In this document: positions 25,715 through 33,800 of the stretch, piece by piece
How positions within the stretch are numbered: position 1 is the first letter of the stretch
Layout of the letters: each line of letters begins with the position of its first letter
Assembly (NCBI RefSeq): GCF_037940415.1
Contig: NZ_CP149798.1
Span: 5,241,001-5,305,000, forward strand
Origin: Streptomyces sp. f51
Lineage (GTDB): Bacteria > Actinomycetota > Actinomycetes > Streptomycetales > Streptomycetaceae
Direction: 5' to 3'
DNA: 64,000 bases
Position numbers and translations under genes: made by a program
Notes under the pieces: generated by a model
Database searches by the model: none
What the model was told of the DNA's origin: nothing
Seen by the model: the letters and a program-made list of their open reading frames with translations, nothing else

Positions 25715-26814
25715 CAGTAGACCCCCTCGATGACGTCCTCGTCCTCGAAGACCGCGACCGTGGAGATGTCGGCGACCGAGTCCCCGACCAGGCCGTTCAC
25801 CTGGGGAATCCGGGTGGCCAGGTCACGTTCCAGGTTGCTGGGCAGCAGGAAGGACTTGCTGACGTGGTTGACCAGCACCCGGCCCCGCTCTCCGTAGGGC
25901 ACCGGTTCGAGGCCCTTGGCGTCGACGACCGTGAAGGTCACGTAGGGGGAGAGCGAGTCGAAGACACACGGATCGTCGAGGGAGATCCCGGCGCGCTCGC
26001 CCGCGACCCCGATGATCATCGTGCTTCCGTACTCGCCGCAGAGCGCGACCTCGGGGAACACCTCGGTCTTGAAGAGGTGCCGGGAGTCGGCGTCCATCTG
26101 CGTGCCTCCCCACCTGATGCACTTCACCCGCTCGTTCACCAGGGCGACCAGCTTCTCGTCCCTGGACAGCCGTTCCAGCAGCGGGGGAGTGATGGTGAGC
26201 AGGCCGATGTCCTGCGTCCGCAGGACGTCGGCGGCCTGGTCGATGAGGTGCTGGGCGTAGGCGTCGACCTGCCCGAACTGGCCTTCGGAGATGAGCCGCT
26301 TCACCCAGCGCGGGTCGAGGTCGATCGTGAAGCCGTGGCGGCCGTGCGTCACGGCGTGCTGCCGGAACAGGGTGCCCACGACGTGCGGCCCGGTCGGGAT
26401 GATTCCCAGCCAGTTTCCTCCGCGCGGCACACCGTGGCGGTCCAGGTTCGCGTTGCTCCAGCTCACCATGCGGTGCAGCCAGTCCCGCATCAGAACGACC
26501 CGCTTCGGGGCGCCGGTGGTGCCGCCGCTCTCGAAGAACCCGATCACGTCGGGGTCTTTTCCGTATCCCCTGGGAATCAGGTCCTCGCCACGGACGTCAC
26601 GAAGCTCCGCGGCCACGTTCGGGAAGAGCCGGAGGTCCTCGTGCGTCTTGACGTCGGCTCGCGGATCGAAGCCGAGGGTGGCGGCCCGGTCCAGCCAGAA
26701 CGTGCAGCCGGTCTCGGGGTTGAAGTGCCACTCCATGGCGGCGCGGATGAACTCGTCCGGGTCGGGCTGGACGTCGTACGGAAGATCCAGGATCTGGTCT
26801 GCGGTAAGAGGCAT
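25714..26814 (-). CDS. EhpF-like adenylate-forming carboxylate-activating enzyme
   Basis: This 366-residue protein is a short ANL-superfamily adenylating enzyme. FFESGGTTGAPKRVVLMRDW (about 91-110) is the phosphate-binding loop, CIRWGGTQMD and CGEYGSTMIIG are the adenine/substrate region, and PYGERGRVLVNHV lies near the hinge. The family activates a carboxylate as acyl adenylate. Its shortness compared with 500-residue ligases is a property shared with EhpF, the phenazine-dicarboxylate activating homologue. It is translationally linked to the EhpG-like reductase and follows phzG after about 105 bases. A role in activating a phenazine carboxyl for reduction is inferred. Confidence 0.78.
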   Translation of the reverse strand: MPLTADQILDLPYDVQPDPDEFIRAAMEWHFNPETGCTFWLDRAATLGFDPRADVKTHEDLRLFPNVAAELRDVRGEDLIPRGYGKDPDVIGFFESGGTTGAPKRVVLMRDWLHRMVSWSNANLDRHGVPRGGNWLGIIPTGPHVVGTLFRQHAVTHGRHGFTIDLDPRWVKRLISEGQFGQVDAYAQHLIDQAADVLRTQDIGLLTITPPLLERLSRDEKLVALVNERVKCIRWGGTQMDADSRHLFKTEVFPEVALCGEYGSTMIIGVAGERAGISLDDPCVFDSLSPYVTFTVVDAKGLEPVPYGERGRVLVNHVSKSFLLPSNLERDLATRIPQVNGLVGDSVADISTVAVFEDEDVIEGVY

Positions 26815-26919
26815 TGTCTCTTCCTCATGGAAAGGGTCGGGTGTGTCCGGGCACGACGACGATGCCGCCGGGGCCGTGAAAGGCGTTGAACGTCAGGGGA
26901 GTTCGCCCAAGGAGCGGGA

Positions 26920-27579
26920 CTACGGTTGCAGCCGGCTCGTACGCCACCGGAGCGCGTCGCGGTCGTAGCGCAGCCTGCGGTGCAGTCGGTCCGAGCTCGC
27001 GGACCAGAATTCGACGACGTCGGGCCGGAGCCGGTAGCCGACGAAGAACTCGGGCCGCGGCTGGGGCTCCCCGGCCAGTTCCAGGGTGCGTGCCCTGGCG
27101 CGCAGAGCCTCGACGTCCTCCAGCGGCTCGCTCTGCTCGGTGACCGTCGACATGGCGTGCAACGGAGTCGGCCGGGCGGACCACAGGGCATCCGACTCGG
27201 CGTCGGGCAGCAGCTCGACCGGACCGGAGACGATGATCTGCTGACCGGTCTCCCGCCAGTACAGCAGCCCCGAGGCCCACCCCGTGGCGGCGAGTTCGCG
27301 TCCCTTCTGGCTACAGCTGTGGCTGGTGAACACCAGACCGAGATCGGTGACCTCGGTGATGGCGACGATCCGGTTGGAGGCGCGGCCGCGCGAGTCCGCG
27401 GTGGCCAGGGCCAGCGCGCTGGGCTCGCGGACTCCGATGTCCCGTGCCTCGGAGAGCCAGCCGCGCACCAGTCGGAGAGGCTCCGACGGCGGCTTGTCGT
27501 ACTCGGGGAAGGGAAGATCGACCTTCCCGCTGAGGGACTCGTATCCGCTTGCGTCCATGACAGGGCTCCCGTCAGACAT
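26920..27579 (-). CDS. phzG: Phenazine biosynthesis FMN-dependent oxidase PhzG
   Basis: This 219-residue protein is in the pyridoxamine-5'-phosphate oxidase-like family. ALATADSRGRASNRIVAITEV and GLVFTSHSCSQKGREL form the FMN-binding half, and RLRPDVVEFWSASSDRLHRRLRYDRD is the typical C-terminal signature with Trp-Ser and Arg-Leu-His. PhzG oxidises hexahydrophenazine carboxylates to the dihydro level. The start at 27579 overlaps the phzF stop by a few bases; an in-frame ATG at 27558 is an alternative. Gene order phzF-phzG is conserved in phenazine clusters. Confidence 0.92.
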   Translation of the reverse strand: MSDGSPVMDASGYESLSGKVDLPFPEYDKPPSEPLRLVRGWLSEARDIGVREPSALALATADSRGRASNRIVAITEVTDLGLVFTSHSCSQKGRELAATGWASGLLYWRETGQQIIVSGPVELLPDAESDALWSARPTPLHAMSTVTEQSEPLEDVEALRARARTLELAGEPQPRPEFFVGYRLRPDVVEFWSASSDRLHRRLRYDRDALRWRTSRLQP

Positions 27580-28405
27580 TGATGGTTCCCTCGGCGACCA
27601 GGGCGGCGTGTCCGCCGACGTGGACCGAGCCGACGGACTCGCCGACCCCTTCGGCGGTCGCCCTCATGACCGACGGGCGTCCCATTTCCACGCCCTGGGT
27701 GATGGTGATCTCCTGCCCGTACGCGGCGAATCCGTGCCGGGCCAGGTGAATCGCGAGAGGCCCGGCGGCGGAACCGGTCGCCGCGTCCTCGACCACGCCG
27801 TAGGCGGGGGAGAACATCCGAGTCCGCCAGCCCCCGTCCGCCTCGGCGAAGCAGTTGGCGGCCATGTCGGGGAAGCGCGAGAGGGCACGGTGATCCGGGT
27901 GGAGAGCGGAGAGCGCCTCGACGTCGCTCAAGCCCACGAACACGTGACGCGGCCCGTTGTGGTAGATCTCGACCGGGGCCGTCGACGACTCGACCCCGAG
28001 TGCGGCCAGGAGTTCAGCGGCGAGATCGTAGGGCTTCGAAGTGGGAACCGGCTGCTCCATCCGGACCCACGCCGCGCCGTCGCGGGTGCCCAGTTCGAAC
28101 GGGATGGCACCCATCGCGGTCTCCAGCAGCAGCGTGTCGCGTCCCCGGGTCCGGCCGAGCGCGTAGGCCGTGCCGAGCATCGGGTGCCCGGCGAACGGCA
28201 GTTCGTTGACCGGGGTGAAGATCCTGATCCGTGCGTCGCCGCCCTGCTCGGCCGGCAGCACGAAGGTGACCTCGGAGAGGTTCATCTCCTTCGCGATGCG
28301 CTGCATCGTCTCGCCGGTCAGATCCTCGCTGTCGAAGAAGACGGCGACCGGGTTGCCCAGCAGGGGCTCGCTGGCAAAGGCGTCCACGACCATGTATCGG
28401 TGCAT
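27572..28405 (-). CDS. phzF: Phenazine biosynthesis isomerase PhzF
   Basis: This 277-residue protein has the diaminopimelate-epimerase-like fold. MNLSEVTFVLP (about 41-51) contains the catalytic Glu, NELPFAGHPMLGTAYAL the conserved His, and GVVEDAATGSAAGPLAIHLARHG the conserved Asp and glycine-rich loop of the second half. PhzF isomerises trans-2,3-dihydro-3-hydroxyanthranilate to the aminoketone that dimerises toward the phenazine skeleton. ATG 28405 overlaps the stop of the upstream 117-residue gene (TAATG); the longer frame to 28606 is shadow sequence. Confidence 0.95.
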   Translation of the reverse strand: MHRYMVVDAFASEPLLGNPVAVFFDSEDLTGETMQRIAKEMNLSEVTFVLPAEQGGDARIRIFTPVNELPFAGHPMLGTAYALGRTRGRDTLLLETAMGAIPFELGTRDGAAWVRMEQPVPTSKPYDLAAELLAALGVESSTAPVEIYHNGPRHVFVGLSDVEALSALHPDHRALSRFPDMAANCFAEADGGWRTRMFSPAYGVVEDAATGSAAGPLAIHLARHGFAAYGQEITITQGVEMGRPSVMRATAEGVGESVGSVHVGGHAALVAEGTINV

Positions 28406-28758
28406 TACGGGCACTCCAGGGCTTGTGCCGGTGCCGAGGGCCCGGCGGAGAAGGCGAGGCCGAGCGCGTCGATCCCCTCGGCCACCGCTGCGACGTCGAA
28501 TCCGGTGCGGTGGTCGGGTGCGTACCCGATCAGCTCGGCCGCCCGGTTGGGGGGCAGCTGCTGATCCGCCGGAACGTCCGAGTCCCACCACATGACCGCG
28601 CCCCAACGGCCGCGTTCACGGTCGGCGATCCACAGCTTCAGGCGCAGTCCCCTGACCTCGTGCCACGGCTCGACGGAGCCGTCACGAAGATCCTTCTCCA
28701 GGGATTCGACGGTCTGCTGGGACCTGGCCAGGTCCCACCAGACGACATCCACTCTCAT
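28405..28758 (-). CDS. 117-residue phenazine-cluster protein, YdhR-like, unknown function
   Basis: This small protein begins MRVDVVWWDLARSQQTVESL. Its middle, GLRLKLWIADRERGRWGAVMWWDS, resembles dimeric alpha/beta-barrel proteins of the YdhR/antibiotic monooxygenase type, though no catalytic residues can be assigned. It is coupled on both sides: its start overlaps the phzE stop (ATGA) and its stop overlaps the phzF start. Being locked between two core phenazine genes argues for a role in core assembly or in controlling an unstable intermediate. Residues 60-117 are less conserved-looking. Its function is unknown. Confidence 0.7.
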   Translation of the reverse strand: MRVDVVWWDLARSQQTVESLEKDLRDGSVEPWHEVRGLRLKLWIADRERGRWGAVMWWDSDVPADQQLPPNRAAELIGYAPDHRTGFDVAAVAEGIDALGLAFSAGPSAPAQALECP

Positions 28759-30626
28759 CGTCCGAGCACCCCCTGTATCGCCTCTCCGATGATGCGCGGG
28801 CCGTCGACGGTGAGTACCGACTCGGCGTGGAACTGCATCGAGGCGAAGCCCGGTCCGCGCAGCGCGTTCACCTCGCCTGTCTCCTGGTCCCGGCTCACCT
28901 CGACCACGCCGATCCCGTCGACGGTTCGCCGGCTCAGCGCGCTGTGCGCGGCGAACGTGTTGTAGAAGCCCACGCGTTCGGGCAGGCCGAACAGTTCGAT
29001 CTCACGCTGTACGCCCTGGTTGGGTACCTCGCGGCGGTGCAGCTCGAAGCCGAGCTTCGTGCTGAGCACCTGATGGCTCAGGCACACGGCCAGCATCGGC
29101 CGGCGACTCGCCAGCGCGGTGTCGATCGACTGCCGCAGCTTGGCGATCTTGGGGTGGGAGGTCGCCCGCGGATCTCCGGGACCGGGGCCGAAGACCGTCA
29201 GGTCGTAGCCCGCCACGTCGTACGGCTCGTCGAAGCGGCGGACCTCCACGGACAGCCCCAGTGACCGCAACTGCTGGTCGAGCATCGCGGTGAAGGTGTC
29301 CTCCGCGTCCACGACCAGTGCCGTCATGCCGTCCAGCGGGGTCGCGGCCGACGGGCGGTCGTCCTTGTCCCTGTCCCGGAGCCAGAAGCCGGCGATCCCC
29401 TCGTTGCGGCGTTCCAGGGCGGCGAGGACCTCCGGGTCGGCCGCGTAGCCGGACGGACGGTCCGACTTGAGCGCGTTGAGCAGGGTCGCCAGCTTGCCGT
29501 GGGTCTCGGCGGCCTCGGCCATCGGGTCGGAGTGGCGCACCAGCGTGGCCCCCACGGAAATGTTCATCCGGCCGCCGGGATCGATGTCGGCCGTCCGGAT
29601 CAGGATCGCCGAGTCGAGCGTCTGCTGTCCGGCCGCGTCCCGTCCGATCAGCGCGGCCACCCCGCTGTAGTAGCCGCGTCCGTTCGGCTCGTAGCGTGAG
29701 ATGACCTTGGCGGCGCTCTCCAGCGGGCTTCCGGTGACGGTCGGGGCGAACATCGTCTCGTGCAGGACCTCGCGCACATCGCGGTTGGTCCTGCCCTCGA
29801 TCAGGTATTCGGTGTGCGCGAGGCGTGCCATCTCCTTCAGGTACGGCCCGTGGACGCGCCCTCCGTCGTCGCACAGCCGGGCCATCATCTTCAGTTCCTC
29901 GTCGAGGACCATGTAGAGCTCGTCGGTCTCCTTGGTGTCCGCGAGGAACTCCATGACCCCCTTCAGGCTGGGGCCGCCGGACGGATAGCGGTACGTGCCG
30001 CTGATCGGGTTCATGACGGCCGTACCGCCGACGAGCGAGACGTGGCGCTCCGGTGTCGCACCGACGAGCGTGTTGCGGCCGGTGTGGATGATGAAGGTCC
30101 AGTAGGCCTTCTCCTCGCGTTCCAGCAGCCGCCGGAAGAACGAGAGGGCGCTGGTCAGTGAGTAGTCGCCGATGTCCGCGACGAACGAGCGCTTCATCAC
30201 GAAGTTGGCGCCCTCGCCGGTGCCGATCTCCTCGGTGACGATCCGGCGCACCATCTGCGCGTAGGCGTCGTCGTCCATGTCGAAGTGACCGTCGGTCAGT
30301 TCCGTCGGGACCTGCGGGAAACCGGCGAGCGCTGCGGCGGCCGGCACCGTGTCGCGAGCGGTGAGGCCCATCGCGAGCAGGGGCGTGGCGTCGTCCCGTG
30401 CGGCGAAGCCGCGGTCGGCCAGCTGCCGGTAGGGGACGAGCACCAGTGTGTCGAGTGCGGGACCCGGCCCGGAGTCGTCGGCCAACGGGATGTCGTCCAG
30501 CGACTTGTACTCGGTCACCTGGCCGGTCAGGACGTCCAGCGTGCCGGGGGAGCCGCTTTCGGGCCGGTGGATGATCGCGAAGGCGGGGAGTTCCAGCGCG
30601 AGTACCTGCTCCAGCAGGGCGCTCAT
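28755..30626 (-). CDS. phzE: 2-amino-2-desoxyisochorismate synthase PhzE
   Basis: This 623-residue fused enzyme converts chorismate and glutamine to 2-amino-2-desoxyisochorismate. Residues about 100-400 are the anthranilate-synthase-I-like half (MNPISGTYRYPSGGPS, DELYMVLDEELKMMARLC, PTVTGSPLESAAKVISRYE, YYSGVAALIGRD). Residues about 430-623 are a class I glutamine amidotransferase with GPGPGDPR, the catalytic Cys in LAVCLSHQVLSTKLG, and the His-Glu pair in FASMQFHAES. Its ATG at 30626 overlaps the phzD stop. This is the committing step of phenazine biosynthesis. Confidence 0.96.
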   Translation of the reverse strand: MSALLEQVLALELPAFAIIHRPESGSPGTLDVLTGQVTEYKSLDDIPLADDSGPGPALDTLVLVPYRQLADRGFAARDDATPLLAMGLTARDTVPAAAALAGFPQVPTELTDGHFDMDDDAYAQMVRRIVTEEIGTGEGANFVMKRSFVADIGDYSLTSALSFFRRLLEREEKAYWTFIIHTGRNTLVGATPERHVSLVGGTAVMNPISGTYRYPSGGPSLKGVMEFLADTKETDELYMVLDEELKMMARLCDDGGRVHGPYLKEMARLAHTEYLIEGRTNRDVREVLHETMFAPTVTGSPLESAAKVISRYEPNGRGYYSGVAALIGRDAAGQQTLDSAILIRTADIDPGGRMNISVGATLVRHSDPMAEAAETHGKLATLLNALKSDRPSGYAADPEVLAALERRNEGIAGFWLRDRDKDDRPSAATPLDGMTALVVDAEDTFTAMLDQQLRSLGLSVEVRRFDEPYDVAGYDLTVFGPGPGDPRATSHPKIAKLRQSIDTALASRRPMLAVCLSHQVLSTKLGFELHRREVPNQGVQREIELFGLPERVGFYNTFAAHSALSRRTVDGIGVVEVSRDQETGEVNALRGPGFASMQFHAESVLTVDGPRIIGEAIQGVLGR

Positions 30627-31249
30627 GCCAGCACGTCCTCGGTCCGGACCACCATGGCGCAGCACCGTGCCGCGTATTCGAGGGTCATCTTGTGGCGGTC
30701 CTCGGAGAAGTCGCCGAGCGCGTCGGCGACCAGGAAGGGCTGGACGTCGTTGGAGAACGCCTCGAGGGCGGTCGACAGCACACCGATATGCGCGTAGACG
30801 CCGCAAATGATCAACTGGTCACGCCTTAGTGCGCGCATGCGCTGGAGCAGCTCCGACTTGAAGAACGCGCTGTAGCGCCATTTCGTGCTGACCCAGTCGT
30901 CCGCGTCGGGTTCGAGTTCGGGAACGACCGCGCGTTCCGTCTCGTCGGTGCGCATGCCGGGGCCCCAGAAGTCCTTCAGGAGCCCACGCTGCTCGTCCGT
31001 CATCCCGCCGGGCTGCGCGGTGTAGGCCACCGGCACCCCCAGCGCTCCGCAGCGCTTCTTGAGGTCGGCGATGTTGCTCACCAACTCGGTGCGCATGCCG
31101 TCCTCGAAGGGCTTGAGGAAGTAGCTCTGCATGTCGTGGATGAGGAGCACGGCCCGGTCCGGGTCCACGGTCCAGCGCACGGTGTTCTCCGGCAGCGCGT
31201 CCCTCGGCGGCAGTCTGTACGGCGCGATCGGTGGTATTCCCGTCATCAC
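30623..31249 (-). CDS. phzD: Isochorismatase family hydrolase PhzD
   Basis: This 208-residue protein hydrolyses 2-amino-2-desoxyisochorismate to trans-2,3-dihydro-3-hydroxyanthranilate and pyruvate. RAVLLIHDMQSYFLKPF contains the catalytic Asp, DWVSTKWRYSAFFKSEL the catalytic Lys, and LIICGVYAHIGVLSTALEAF is the substrate region, where typical isochorismatase-family amidases have Cys. This matches PhzD rather than cysteine hydrolases. The start is ATG 31249. It sits between phzC and phzE with coupled translation to phzE. Confidence 0.95.
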   Translation of the reverse strand: MMTGIPPIAPYRLPPRDALPENTVRWTVDPDRAVLLIHDMQSYFLKPFEDGMRTELVSNIADLKKRCGALGVPVAYTAQPGGMTDEQRGLLKDFWGPGMRTDETERAVVPELEPDADDWVSTKWRYSAFFKSELLQRMRALRRDQLIICGVYAHIGVLSTALEAFSNDVQPFLVADALGDFSEDRHKMTLEYAARCCAMVVRTEDVLA

Positions 31250-31270
31250 AAGGCTCCCTCTCTAGGAATC

Positions 31271-32437
31271 TCAGTACTCGGACCACGCCGCGACCACCTT
31301 GATGGCCTGGGGGGCGTTGAGCCGCGGATCGCACAGGCTGGTGACGGGGCCCGACCCCAGCTCGGCCGTGTCCAGCACGCACTCGGTCACGTCGTCGGGG
31401 GTCGCCTCGAGGTGAAGTCCCCCGGCCGGAACCCCCGCCAGGTCCAGGACCCGCCGGAAGCCGCGGACTTCCCGGGCGACGGTTTCCACGAGCCGGTACT
31501 TGGTGCCGTCGGCCGCGCAATCGGTGTTGCCGTGCATCGGGTCGCTGAGCCAGATCACCGGGTGCCCGGCCGACTGCACGGCCTCGACGAGCCGGGGCAG
31601 CCTGTCGGCGACGAGGTCGGCGCCCATGCGCACGATGAGTGAGAGCCGGCCCGGCTCCCGCTCCGGGTCCAGCCGGTCGCACAGCTCGACGATCTCGCCG
31701 GCGGTCATCGACGGGCCGACCTTGCAGGCGACCGGGTTGGCCACCTGGGCGAGCAGTGCGACGTGCGGGCCGTCGATCTGCCGGGTCCGTTCGCCGATCC
31801 ACGGCCAGTGGGTGGAGCCGAGCAGGTACCGGCCGCCGTCGAGCTCGCGGAGCATCGACATCTCGTAGTCCAGAAGCAGCGCTTCGTGGCTGGTCCAGAC
31901 GACGGGCCCGTGGGGCCGGGGTGCCGATCCGACCCACCCGAGCCGCGTCGTGATCTCCCGCGCCGCCATGTAGCCCGTGAGCATGCGCAGTGGATCGGGA
32001 CGCCTGCTCTCGCGGGTGGGCTCCGGCCCGTTGATCATGTGCCCGAAGAAGGACGGCAGTTCGTCGTCGCCGAGCTTCTCGACCTGGCTGGAGCGGGGCT
32101 TGCAGAACTGCCCCGCGATCCGCCCGACCCGCAGCGCGGGCCTGCCGGTTGCGGTCTCCAGGTTCTGGGCGAGCAGATCGATGAGTCCGGTCTTGCCTCG
32201 AATGTGCCCGGCGGTGCACTCGGCCGGGTCCTCCGCGCAATCCCCGGCCTGGAGCACCTGCATCTCGCCGGTGGCGACGCGGGCCAGGTGGGAGCGGAGG
32301 TTCTCCACCTGCGCCGCGGTCACCAGCGGTGTGACGGACGACAGCATCGCCCGTACGAGCTCGACCTGTGAGGGACTGTCCCATTCGGGCTGATGGCGTG
32401 CCTGGGCCCTGTCGATGTCGGCAAGGATGTTTCCCAT
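31271..32437 (-). CDS. phzC: Class II DAHP synthase PhzC
   Basis: This 388-residue enzyme condenses phosphoenolpyruvate and erythrose 4-phosphate, diverting carbon into the shikimate pathway for phenazines. Typical class II signatures are QAGDCAED, RVGRIAGQFCKPRS, WTSHEALLLDYE, STHWPWIGERTRQ, NPVACKVGPSM, and VIWLSDPMHGNT. It is shorter than plant-type and Mycobacterium enzymes and lacks the extra regulatory N-terminal segments, so a deregulated supply is likely. GGAGAAGG precedes ATG 32437, 48 bases downstream of phzB. Confidence 0.94.
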   Translation of the reverse strand: MGNILADIDRAQARHQPEWDSPSQVELVRAMLSSVTPLVTAAQVENLRSHLARVATGEMQVLQAGDCAEDPAECTAGHIRGKTGLIDLLAQNLETATGRPALRVGRIAGQFCKPRSSQVEKLGDDELPSFFGHMINGPEPTRESRRPDPLRMLTGYMAAREITTRLGWVGSAPRPHGPVVWTSHEALLLDYEMSMLRELDGGRYLLGSTHWPWIGERTRQIDGPHVALLAQVANPVACKVGPSMTAGEIVELCDRLDPEREPGRLSLIVRMGADLVADRLPRLVEAVQSAGHPVIWLSDPMHGNTDCAADGTKYRLVETVAREVRGFRRVLDLAGVPAGGLHLEATPDDVTECVLDTAELGSGPVTSLCDPRLNAPQAIKVVAAWSEY

Positions 32438-32484
32438 AACGACCTTCTCCGTTGATTGATAAGAAGACGCCTGGCGAACGGCGT

Positions 32485-32994
32485 TCAGGTCGGTATGTCG
32501 GCCCGCTTGACCTGAGGGACGGCGATGCCCAGGGCCCTGAACTGCTGGCAGGGGTTCATGAACTCGCGCTGGCGCTTGATCTTCCCGTTCTCGAACAGGA
32601 AGGAGTGCAGGAAGTGATTGCGGTAGTGGCCGTCGGGATAGTCGGCGAAGCGGATCGTTCCCTCGCCGTCGCATTCGACCCAGAACTGATTGGGGTCCTG
32701 CGTGTCGAAGATCTCGACGTTCGTCCAGACCCAGTCGGGGAAGCACTTGAGCGACCACTGGCCGTGGTCACCCAGTCGGTCCCGGCCCGTGATGACGATC
32801 GGCTCCCCGGTTTCGGTCGTCCAGAGACCACCGGTGCCGTCTTCGGTGAACAGAAGATGGCGGCGCAGGCGATCCTCCCCGCGGGTATTCATGTACTGCG
32901 CCACGATCGCGCGGTTGTTCGCTCGCAGTTCCGCGTCACCGCGGGAACTCGACAACGTATCGGTGGTTTCGGCGGTGCCGGTGATGTCGACCAT
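32485..32994 (-). CDS. phzB: Phenazine condensation protein PhzA/PhzB
   Basis: This 169-residue protein of the SnoaL/nuclear-transport-factor-2-like fold catalyses the condensation of two C6 aminoketone units into the tricyclic scaffold. RGEDRLRRHLLFTEDGTGGLWTTETGEP, KCFPDWVWTNVEIFDTQDPNQFWVECDGEG and NHFLHSFLFENGKIKRQREFMNPCQQFRALGI match the PhzA/B family closely. Only one copy is present, as in other actinomycete clusters. AAGGAAGAG precedes ATG 32994. It is the first gene of the leftward operon and faces an 806-base intergenic region that should hold the promoter. Confidence 0.95.
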   Translation of the reverse strand: MVDITGTAETTDTLSSSRGDAELRANNRAIVAQYMNTRGEDRLRRHLLFTEDGTGGLWTTETGEPIVITGRDRLGDHGQWSLKCFPDWVWTNVEIFDTQDPNQFWVECDGEGTIRFADYPDGHYRNHFLHSFLFENGKIKRQREFMNPCQQFRALGIAVPQVKRADIPT

Positions 32995-33800
32995 TGGCTC
33001 TTCCTTGTAGTGCCGAAGTAAAGCGGGATCACCGCGCGCACAAGGGCAGACAAAACCAGGCATGACGACGCCGAAAGAGCACCATCATGCATTGGTTCAT
33101 GCGATTTCTGTTGAGCCCCCCTCCCGCGCCCGGCGGGTAGGCGAAATCTTGTTCACACCCTGGCTGGTTCGGGTAGCCGATGACCGCTGTCTGACCGAAA
33201 AATTCCAGCCGGTATCACTGTCTGACGGATCTGCTCCATGGCGGGTGCGATGAGGGCGGCGAGGACCGCGGAAAGAGGGGGCCGCCAGGAGAGTGGGCCC
33301 GCCCGGGAGACCCGGTCGACGGCGTCCCGTCCGCGGCCGGCCGGCCGGGCCGGCCACCCGAGCGGCGCGCGTCCCTCCCGGTGACCCCGCTCGACCGATC
33401 GGATCCCGGAGCGACGGCCCGTCGACCGGCCGGAAGCCGGCCCGCCCGTCGGCCTGCACTCCTGTCCCCTCTATAGGGACGCCCGCGACCACTCCTGGTG
33501 CCGGCCCGGAGCTCCGGCCCGGCACCAGGTGCCCGGACACGTGCCGCCGGCGCGCCCGCGCCTCGCGTCCGACGTGAATTTTGGCCACACGAGCCGGGCT
33601 CGATGGAACGAACAAGCCAATACGGCGCCCTGTGCGGTGGCCAAACGTGGGGGCACTTATGTTCGCGGGTGCGCACCGCACATCTCGATGATTTCCAAAT
33701 CGAAGGATTCGGGAAACCATCGCCCGGGCGTCGGCCCGATCACCCATTTATTGCAGGACGTACCCCACACAGGACACTTGCCCAACCAGAAGGAATTCCA
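32995..33800. other. Long divergent intergenic region of the phenazine cluster
   Basis: These 806 bases lie between phzB and the FAD monooxygenase and contain no convincing gene. The left part (about 33000-33240) is less GC-rich and suits a phz promoter; the centre (33250-33580) is very GC-rich with dense inverted repeats, including a 36-base palindrome at 33494-33529. A possible 10-codon frame MFAGAHRTSR (33659-33691) lies in the right part but has only weak support. Regulatory function is inferred. Confidence 0.6.
33494..33529. repeat. 36-base near-perfect palindrome in the phz intergenic region
   Basis: Starting CCTGGTGCCGG and ending CCGGCACCAGG, the 36 bases equal their own reverse complement except for one mismatched pair of positions (12 and 25). 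It could be an operator for a dimeric regulator or form a hairpin in a long leader RNA of the gene at 33801. Confidence 0.75.

Noticed and set aside
33659..33691. Ten-codon frame MFAGAHRTSR as a leader peptide of the FAD monooxygenase
   Set aside because: It has only a loose GTGGGGG site, no conserved feature and many equally short frames nearby; it is too weak to call a gene.
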